This document shows, piece by piece, positions 58,941 to 64,000 of a stretch of 64,000 nucleotides of DNA. The notes beneath the pieces are model-generated. The model saw nothing but the letters and a program-made list of their open reading frames with translations, did no database searches and was not told the origin of the DNA. Position 1 is the first letter of the stretch; every line of letters starts with the position of its first letter. The stretch covers positions 1,366,501-1,430,500 of the forward strand of contig NZ_JADBEG010000001.1 of NCBI RefSeq assembly GCF_014873755.1, in the 5' to 3' direction. This DNA comes from Amycolatopsis lexingtonensis. Its GTDB lineage: Bacteria > Actinomycetota > Actinomycetes > Mycobacteriales > Pseudonocardiaceae. A program made the translations under genes and the position numbers.

Positions 58941-60530
58941 CTACACGCCCGCGCTGCGAGGTTCGTACTGGGCGCGCAGCGCCTTCTTGTCCGGCTTGCC
59001 CAGCCCGGTCATCGGCAACGACTCGGCGACGATCACCTGCTTGGGCACGTGCACCGGGCCCTTCCGCTCCCGCACCGCCGCCTGGATCTCCGCGGTGAGG
59101 CGCTCGATCCCGGCCTCGTCCAGGGCCTCGCGCAGCACGACGACCGCCGTCACGGCCTCGCCCCACTTCTCGTCCGGGGTGCCGATCACGCCGACCTGCG
59201 CGACCGCGGGGTGCTCGGCGACGACGTCCTCGACCTCGCGCGGGAACACGTTGAAGCCGCCGGTGACGATCATGTCCTTGACCCGGTCGACGATGAACCA
59301 GAAGCCGTCTTCGTCTTCGCGGGCGACGTCGCCGGTGTGCAGCCAGCCGTCGCGGAAGGTTTCCGCGGTGACCTCCGGCAGGTTCCAGTAGCCGCCCGCG
59401 AGCAGCGGCCCGGCCACGCAGATCTCGCCGGGCTCGCCGGGTGGCACCGGGGCGCCGTCCGGGCCGAGCAGCGCCGTGCGCAGGAAGGCCGACGGCCGCC
59501 CGCAGGACGCCAGCCGCGCGTCGTCGTGGTCGCCCTTGGCGAGGTAGCTGATCGCCATCGGGGCTTCGGACTGGCCGTAGTACTGCGCGAAGATCGGCCC
59601 GAACCGGTCGATCGCCTCGCGCAGCCGCACCGGGTTGATCGACGCGGCCCCGTAGTAGACCGTCTGCAGCGACGACAGGTCGCGGGTGCGGGAGTCGGGG
59701 TGGTCCATCAGGGCGTAGAGCATGGTCGGCACCAGCATGGTGGCCGTGATCCGCTCCTCCTCGATGACACGCAGCACTTCGGCGACGTCGAACTTCGGCA
59801 GCACGACCAGCGAGCCGCCCTTGAGCAGCGTCGGTGCGAAGAACGCCGCGCCGGCGTGGGAAAGCGGGGTGCAGATGAGGAACTTCGGCGCTTCGGGCCA
59901 CTCCCATTCGGAAAGCTGGATCTGGGTCATCGTGGTCATCGCCCGCGCGGTTCCCATGACGCCCTTGGGCTTCCCGGTGGTGCCGCCGGTGTAGGTGATG
60001 GAGACGACCTGGTCCGGCGGCAGTTCGACGGGCACGAGCGGCTTCGGCTCGAAGCCGGTGGCGGCCGCGGTCAGGTCCTTTCCGACGTGTGACAGCGCTT
60101 CCGGGACCGGCCCGATGGTGAGCACCTGCGTCAGCCCGGGCACCTTTTCGAGCAGCCCGAGCGCGCGCTCGACGAACGCGGGCACCGGGTCGATGATCAG
60201 CGTGGTGATGCCGGCGTCGGCGAGGATGTAGGCGTGGTCGTCCAGTGACCCCAGCGGGTGCAGCGCGGTCCGCCGCGAGCCCTGCACCTGCCCGGAGGCG
60301 ATGACGAGCAGGACTTCGGGCCGGTTCAGCGACAGCAGCGCGACGGGTGCCCCGGTGCCGGCCCCGAGCGCTTCGAAGGCTTGGGCGTACTGGCTGACCT
60401 GCTCGGCGGTCCGGCCCCCGGTCAGCGTCGTGTCGCCGAGCACCATGACGGGCTTGTCCCGGTGGCGTTTGAGGGCGGACACGACCAGGTGACCGAGGTG
60501 GTTCGGGTACCGCATCGCCTGCTCGTCCAT
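58941..60530 (-). CDS. acyl-CoA synthetase (AMP-binding)
   Basis: The 529-aa protein has the AMP-binding motif YTGGTTGKPKGV, the motif YYGQSEAP, GWLHTGDVARED, and the C-terminal Lys region LPMTGLGKPDKKAL. It activates a carboxylic acid to an acyl-CoA; the closest known types use medium- or aryl-type acids. ATG at 60530 follows GGAAGGGAG. No other CoA-pathway gene is adjacent. Confidence 0.92.
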   Translation of the reverse strand: MDEQAMRYPNHLGHLVVSALKRHRDKPVMVLGDTTLTGGRTAEQVSQYAQAFEALGAGTGAPVALLSLNRPEVLLVIASGQVQGSRRTALHPLGSLDDHAYILADAGITTLIIDPVPAFVERALGLLEKVPGLTQVLTIGPVPEALSHVGKDLTAAATGFEPKPLVPVELPPDQVVSITYTGGTTGKPKGVMGTARAMTTMTQIQLSEWEWPEAPKFLICTPLSHAGAAFFAPTLLKGGSLVVLPKFDVAEVLRVIEEERITATMLVPTMLYALMDHPDSRTRDLSSLQTVYYGAASINPVRLREAIDRFGPIFAQYYGQSEAPMAISYLAKGDHDDARLASCGRPSAFLRTALLGPDGAPVPPGEPGEICVAGPLLAGGYWNLPEVTAETFRDGWLHTGDVAREDEDGFWFIVDRVKDMIVTGGFNVFPREVEDVVAEHPAVAQVGVIGTPDEKWGEAVTAVVVLREALDEAGIERLTAEIQAAVRERKGPVHVPKQVIVAESLPMTGLGKPDKKALRAQYEPRSAGV

Positions 60531-60595
60531 CGGGCTCCCTTCCACGGCGCCAGACTAGAACACGTTCCAGTTTTGGGCAACACGGCAGGTGGGCG

Positions 60596-61984
60596 TCACG
60601 GCACCGGGGCCGCCTGGGCGCGGGCCACGGCTTCGTCGCGGTCGGGCCGCAGCAGGTAGCCGGCCCGCAGCGCCCGGTCCGCCGCCGCGGTGAACTTCGC
60701 GACGTAGGTGGCGTGGTCCGGGTACAGCTGCCGGATCCGCGCCGGTGACAACGGTGTCGTCGTGCCGAGCAGCAAGCAGGCGCCCGGCACGTTGCCGCCG
60801 CTGTTGTTGGGCGCGTAGGACGCCAGCGGCGCGTCGAGGTCGGGCAGCCGGACGCCGCCGAGGGCGTTCTGGTCGCCGTCGCGCACCACGATGAGGTTGA
60901 GCAGCAGCGAGATCGGCGGTGCGGCGGGCGGGGCCGCGCCGCCGCGGGCCCAGCGGTCCAGGTGCGCGAACGCGGCGTTCTCCGCGTACCGGAACGTCAA
61001 GCTGTTGACCGGCTTGTCGCACGTCGTCGGCGCGCCGTCGTTGATGGACCGGTCGCGCGCGTTGGCGGCGTTGTAGAGATCGAGCCCGTACTGGTCGGCG
61101 TGTGCGGTGCCGGCGACTTCCCAGGTGCGCACCCGGGCGGTGTCCTGGCGAACGGAAGCCGAGGCGACGACGTCGGTTTCCGACTGCAGGACGAAGACCG
61201 GCACGTCGAGATCGGTGCGGATGCGGGCGGAGAGCGGGCCGACGACGCCGTCGCCGATCGGGGCCGCGAGCGCGGCGCGGCCGTGGATCATGATGCCGTC
61301 GTAGGCGTGGCGCACCGGCTGGATCGCGTTGGCGTAGGTGGTCAGCCGCAGCGCGGACTGCGAGTGGCCGGTGGCCAGCACGACCGACGGCGACCGGCCG
61401 CCGAACAGCCGCGGGTCGGTCCGGACGGCCTGCGCGGCCTGGGAAAAGACGTCGTAGGAAAGCGCATCCCCGCTCAGGTTCACGGTGCCGTACCGGCCCG
61501 GGTCGAGGCTGTTGAGCTTGTCGGCACCCGCCTTCTGGGTCGTCACGCCGACGTAGGCGTAGCCCTGGCGCGTGAAGTGCTCGTACGACTGCGAGAAATC
61601 GACGGGGATGTCGACGCCGAAGCTGACGTTGAGCCATTCGACCACGACGGTGCCGGTGAAGCGCGCGGGATCCGACGGCCGCACCACGACCATCCGTGTG
61701 GTGTACGGGTTGCCGGTGCTCGCGACCCGCGTGGCCCAGCGCCCGTCGTCGGTCCACAAGCCCGTCTGGGTGTACGTGTCGGCCTGTCCGGAAAGAAGAT
61801 ACTCCTCCTCGACGTACCCGCGCGCGGCGAGGTCGAGGACGCCCTGCGCGCCGCTGACCGGCCAGCCCCGGCCCGCGTTCGCGGGCACGGCGGTGACGGA
61901 CGGTGCGTCGGCGGCGCGGGCGGTTCCGGTCAGCACGAGGCAGGGCAGGGGCACGGTCAGCAGGACGAGCAGGGCTCTGCGCAT
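60596..61984 (-). CDS. secreted alpha/beta-hydrolase domain protein
   Basis: The 462-aa precursor has a signal peptide (cleavage near ARAADAP). An alpha/beta-hydrolase core has the nucleophile motif GHSQSA, preceded by VVVEWLNVSFG and followed by a catalytic His late (GTAHADQYG). The family is known from actinobacteria but its substrates are not. CAGGAAGGA precedes the ATG. It is followed by the acyl-CoA ligase after 65 bases on the same strand. Confidence 0.85.
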   Translation of the reverse strand: MRRALLVLLTVPLPCLVLTGTARAADAPSVTAVPANAGRGWPVSGAQGVLDLAARGYVEEEYLLSGQADTYTQTGLWTDDGRWATRVASTGNPYTTRMVVVRPSDPARFTGTVVVEWLNVSFGVDIPVDFSQSYEHFTRQGYAYVGVTTQKAGADKLNSLDPGRYGTVNLSGDALSYDVFSQAAQAVRTDPRLFGGRSPSVVLATGHSQSALRLTTYANAIQPVRHAYDGIMIHGRAALAAPIGDGVVGPLSARIRTDLDVPVFVLQSETDVVASASVRQDTARVRTWEVAGTAHADQYGLDLYNAANARDRSINDGAPTTCDKPVNSLTFRYAENAAFAHLDRWARGGAAPPAAPPISLLLNLIVVRDGDQNALGGVRLPDLDAPLASYAPNNSGGNVPGACLLLGTTTPLSPARIRQLYPDHATYVAKFTAAADRALRAGYLLRPDRDEAVARAQAAPVP

Positions 61985-62305
61985 GGGAATCCTTCCTGGT
62001 GGTGGCCGCGACGGGAGGGCTCCGGCTCCCGTCACCGTCCACATCGGACACTGGTGCGGTGGCCGGCCCGGCCACCGCCTTTCGTCTTCTACTCGCCGGT
62101 ACGGGCCGGGGCAACGAAGGGTCCGTCCGAAGAAGCGGAACCACCGGGAAAAGCTCAGGGAAGTGACAAATCGAAGGCCCCGGTCACGCGGATCCGGAGA
62201 AATCCGGGAAGTCCTTCCGGCGCCGCAACCTTGCGCGGGTGTCACTCGTTGCGCGACTATTCGCGGAACGTTGTGCACGTGCAAGCGCACGGGCGAGGGG
62301 GTGTG
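61985..62305. other. intergenic region between hydrolase and sigma-factor genes
   Basis: This 321-bp divergent region carries no convincing ORF. It holds a possible promoter for the sigma gene, TTGCGC (62231-62236) and GACTAT (62255-62260) with an 18-bp spacer. A CCGTCCACATCGGACA motif lies near 62036. The first ~120 bp would hold the promoter of the minus-strand hydrolase gene; no clear boxes stand out. Confidence 0.4.
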
Positions 62306-63583
62306 GTGACCGAGGTGGCGCCGGCGGTGGCCGGGACGGTGGACGGCCCGAGCGACGCGGCATTGATCGAGGCGGTACGCGGCGGGGACATCGCCGCGTA
62401 CGGCCGGTTGTACGACCGGCACCTCGGGGCCGCGCGCCGGGTGGCGGCCGCGATCGCGGCCGACGAGGCCGAGCGCGACGACCTGATCGCGGAAGGATTC
62501 ACCCGCGTACTGCGGATTCTGCGCTCGGGTGAAGGACCGGACGAGGATTTCCGGCCGTATTTGCTGACGACCATCCGGAACACGATGATCAGCTGGCGTC
62601 GGCGCGACTCGGCCGTTTCCCTCGTCGCCGAGGTGCCGGACGTCCTGCCGGGGGAGGGGAGCGACGAGCCGGTGGGCAGCCGGCTGCACGCCACCGTCGC
62701 CGCGGATGCGTTCGCGAGCCTGCCCGAACGGTGGCGAACCGTCCTGTGGCGGACCGAAATCGACGGCGAATCGCCCGCGCGGATCGCCGCCGACATCGGG
62801 ATGACGCCGAACGGCGTCGCGGCGCTGGCCTACCGCGCCCGCGAGGGCTTGCGCCAGGCTTATCTCGACCAGCACGTCCCGGCCGCGCGGCGGCGCAACT
62901 GCAAGGTCGTCTCCGCTCAGCTGGCCCGGTACGTGCGCGACGGGATCGGGGACCACAAGGCCCACCGGATCACCGCGCACCTCGACCGCTGCGCGGACTG
63001 CCGGGAGCTCGCCGGCGGTCTCCGCCGGCTCAACGAGGAACTGCCCGCCACGATCATCCCGCTCATCCTGGGCGTCCCGATCGTGTCGCAGTGGCTGTCC
63101 GCCACCGGATCGCTCGCCTCGTCCGGCGCCGCGGCCGGCGCGAGCACGTCCGCGCTGTCGTGGGCCACGGCGGCGAAGCTCGCCGCGGTGAGCGCGGCGC
63201 TGGTCACGACGGTGACGATCGGCGCGAGCAACTCCGACCTCGTCCCGCCCGCTTCCGGGCCGGACGGCACGACCACGCTGCCGGCCGGGACGGGTCCCGG
63301 CACGCGAGCCCCGGCGCCCTCCGGTACGGGTGCTCCGACGTCGGACGCGCAGTCTTCACCGGCGCTCACGGAGTCCGCCGCCCCCGGCGCCGAGACGGCC
63401 GGTGAGACGGCCGGTGCGCAGCGGCCCGGCGGGTCGGCGGGGGCCGCGAACCCGACGAAGCCCGAGGTGGCGGCGGACCCGGAGCGGGGCAAGCCGTCCA
63501 CGCAGGCGGGCAAGCGGCAGAACGAGAACAAGACGAAGACCCCGGGGCCGAAGCCGGCGCAGACGACGGTGCCACCGGGCTGA
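62306..63583 (+). CDS. membrane-anchored ECF-type sigma factor with zinc-binding domain
   Basis: The 425-aa protein has sigma region 2 (about 15-75: DAALIEAVRGGDIAAYGRLYDRHL) and region 4 (about 130-190: LPERWRTVLWRTEIDGESPARIA). Then comes a zinc anti-sigma-like segment with the HxxxCxxC form (HLDRCADC), a single membrane helix (about 285-310) and a Pro/Thr-rich extracytoplasmic tail of about 110 residues. Sigma and anti-sigma functions thus appear in one chain. GTG at 62306 (or 62303) follows GGCGAGGGG. Confidence 0.88.
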   Translation: MTEVAPAVAGTVDGPSDAALIEAVRGGDIAAYGRLYDRHLGAARRVAAAIAADEAERDDLIAEGFTRVLRILRSGEGPDEDFRPYLLTTIRNTMISWRRRDSAVSLVAEVPDVLPGEGSDEPVGSRLHATVAADAFASLPERWRTVLWRTEIDGESPARIAADIGMTPNGVAALAYRAREGLRQAYLDQHVPAARRRNCKVVSAQLARYVRDGIGDHKAHRITAHLDRCADCRELAGGLRRLNEELPATIIPLILGVPIVSQWLSATGSLASSGAAAGASTSALSWATAAKLAAVSAALVTTVTIGASNSDLVPPASGPDGTTTLPAGTGPGTRAPAPSGTGAPTSDAQSSPALTESAAPGAETAGETAGAQRPGGSAGAANPTKPEVAADPERGKPSTQAGKRQNENKTKTPGPKPAQTTVPPG

Positions 63584-63608
63584 CCCGGCCCCACGCGGGG
63601 GCCGGGTC
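63582..63608. terminator. hairpin downstream of the sigma-factor gene
   Basis: GACCCGGCCCC pairs perfectly with GGGGCCGGGTC around a five-base loop, overlapping the sigma TGA, in the gap to the convergent gene ending at 63615. Confidence 0.7.
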
Positions 63609-63614
63609 ACCCGC

Positions 63615-64000
63615 TCAGCAGGGCTGCAGCAGCCAGCAGAGCCGATAGTTCGCCTGGTACGTCGCCGACGTCGGCGGCGCGACGATGTTCTGCGTCCGCG
63701 CCCCGCCGTGCGCCCAGCTGGTGAAGGCGTACTTGAGGTTGAACGGCGGCAGGTTCTGCGGGCTGTCCGCGCTGATCGAGTTGGTCGAACCGGCGATCAC
63801 CGTGCGGGAGAACGGCGTCCGCTGCTGCGTCCCGCCGACGGTGAGCGTCGCCTGGCTGGGGCTGGACGTGAAGTTCAGCGCGACCGTCTTCGGCTGCAGG
63901 TCGATCGTCTTGGTCCCGGTCCGGCCGGTCGAGTCCGTCGCGGTCAGCGTCAGCTGCAGGTACGACGGGTACTCGTGGTCGGGCGCGACGAACGAGCCCG
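63615..64000 (-). CDS. C-terminal part of a secreted protein with Ig/PKD-like domain
   Basis: The visible 127 residues (continuing beyond base 64000) read EYPSYLQLTLTATDSTGRTGT, then LNFTSSPSQATLTVGGTQQ and FTSWAHGGARTQNI, with a C-terminal CWLLQPC. This Ig/PKD-like region is typical of the tail of secreted sugar dehydrogenases and related multidomain proteins in actinobacteria. The catalytic part is outside the window, so the function is open. Confidence 0.75.
   Translation of the reverse strand, partial: GSFVAPDHEYPSYLQLTLTATDSTGRTGTKTIDLQPKTVALNFTSSPSQATLTVGGTQQRTPFSRTVIAGSTNSISADSPQNLPPFNLKYAFTSWAHGGARTQNIVAPPTSATYQANYRLCWLLQPC

Overview
The window is very GC-rich, densely coded DNA of an actinomycete. 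Many start/stop overlaps (ATGA, GTGA, TGATG), GTG starts, twin-arginine and long Ala-rich signal peptides, ESX-type proteins, an FkbM-type methyltransferase and a split CheB/CheR module point to the Pseudonocardiaceae, most likely Amycolatopsis or a close relative. This is an inference from gene content and from a palindromic intergenic repeat (TGAATGASTCATTCA). No rRNA, tRNA, CRISPR array, transposase or phage gene was recognised.

Layout. 1-7.2 kb: the end of a GMC oxidoreductase coupled to an aldehyde dehydrogenase, a phospholipase D-like protein, a vanillate-demethylase-like Rieske system (oxygenase, 52-aa cysteine protein, reductase) behind an IclR regulator, and a MerR regulator divergent from a leaderless small gene. 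7.2-7.6 kb: a cluster of palindromic repeats. 7.6-16.2 kb: a RecB-like/helicase fusion whose nuclease motifs look degenerate, a methyltransferase, a secreted glycoside hydrolase, a K+ channel and DinB. 16.2-25 kb: an APC permease, a CheB-CheB-STAS/ATPase-CheR/PAS signalling module and a glutamyl-tRNA synthetase. 25-31.5 kb: small secreted proteins, an ESX-like four-gene cassette, a decayed S1 protease, and a large membrane protein with a UbiA-like part lying between 21-bp direct repeats. 31.5-36 kb: stress-type membrane and small proteins, an HD-GYP/LuxR protein and flavin enzymes.

36-44.4 kb is a catabolic cluster: SDR, BKACE, LLM oxidoreductase, HpcH/HpaI aldolase, cupin and DUF6282 hydrolase on the minus strand, divergent from an MFS importer and a dihydroorotate-dehydrogenase-like enzyme, with an IclR regulator. 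Three near-identical 15-bp sites (GTTCGN4GTGAAC type) lie in front of the two divergent operons and of iclR, so the cluster looks like one small regulon of unknown substrate. 44.5-50 kb is a secreted glycosidase operon (GH29 fucosidase, GH84 hexosaminidase, GH35 galactosidase) with a DasR-like GGTCTAGAC core on its putative promoter.

50-64 kb: small secreted and membrane proteins, an SH3/CHAP-like secreted peptidase, an ABC exporter next to a histidine kinase/response regulator pair, a PadR regulator with a SnoaL-like protein, a Tat-exported intradiol dioxygenase lipoprotein, an acyl-CoA ligase, a secreted alpha/beta hydrolase, a membrane-anchored sigma factor carrying its own zinc-binding anti-sigma-like segment, and the end of a secreted Ig/PKD-like protein. 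Convergent gene pairs are separated by strong hairpins.
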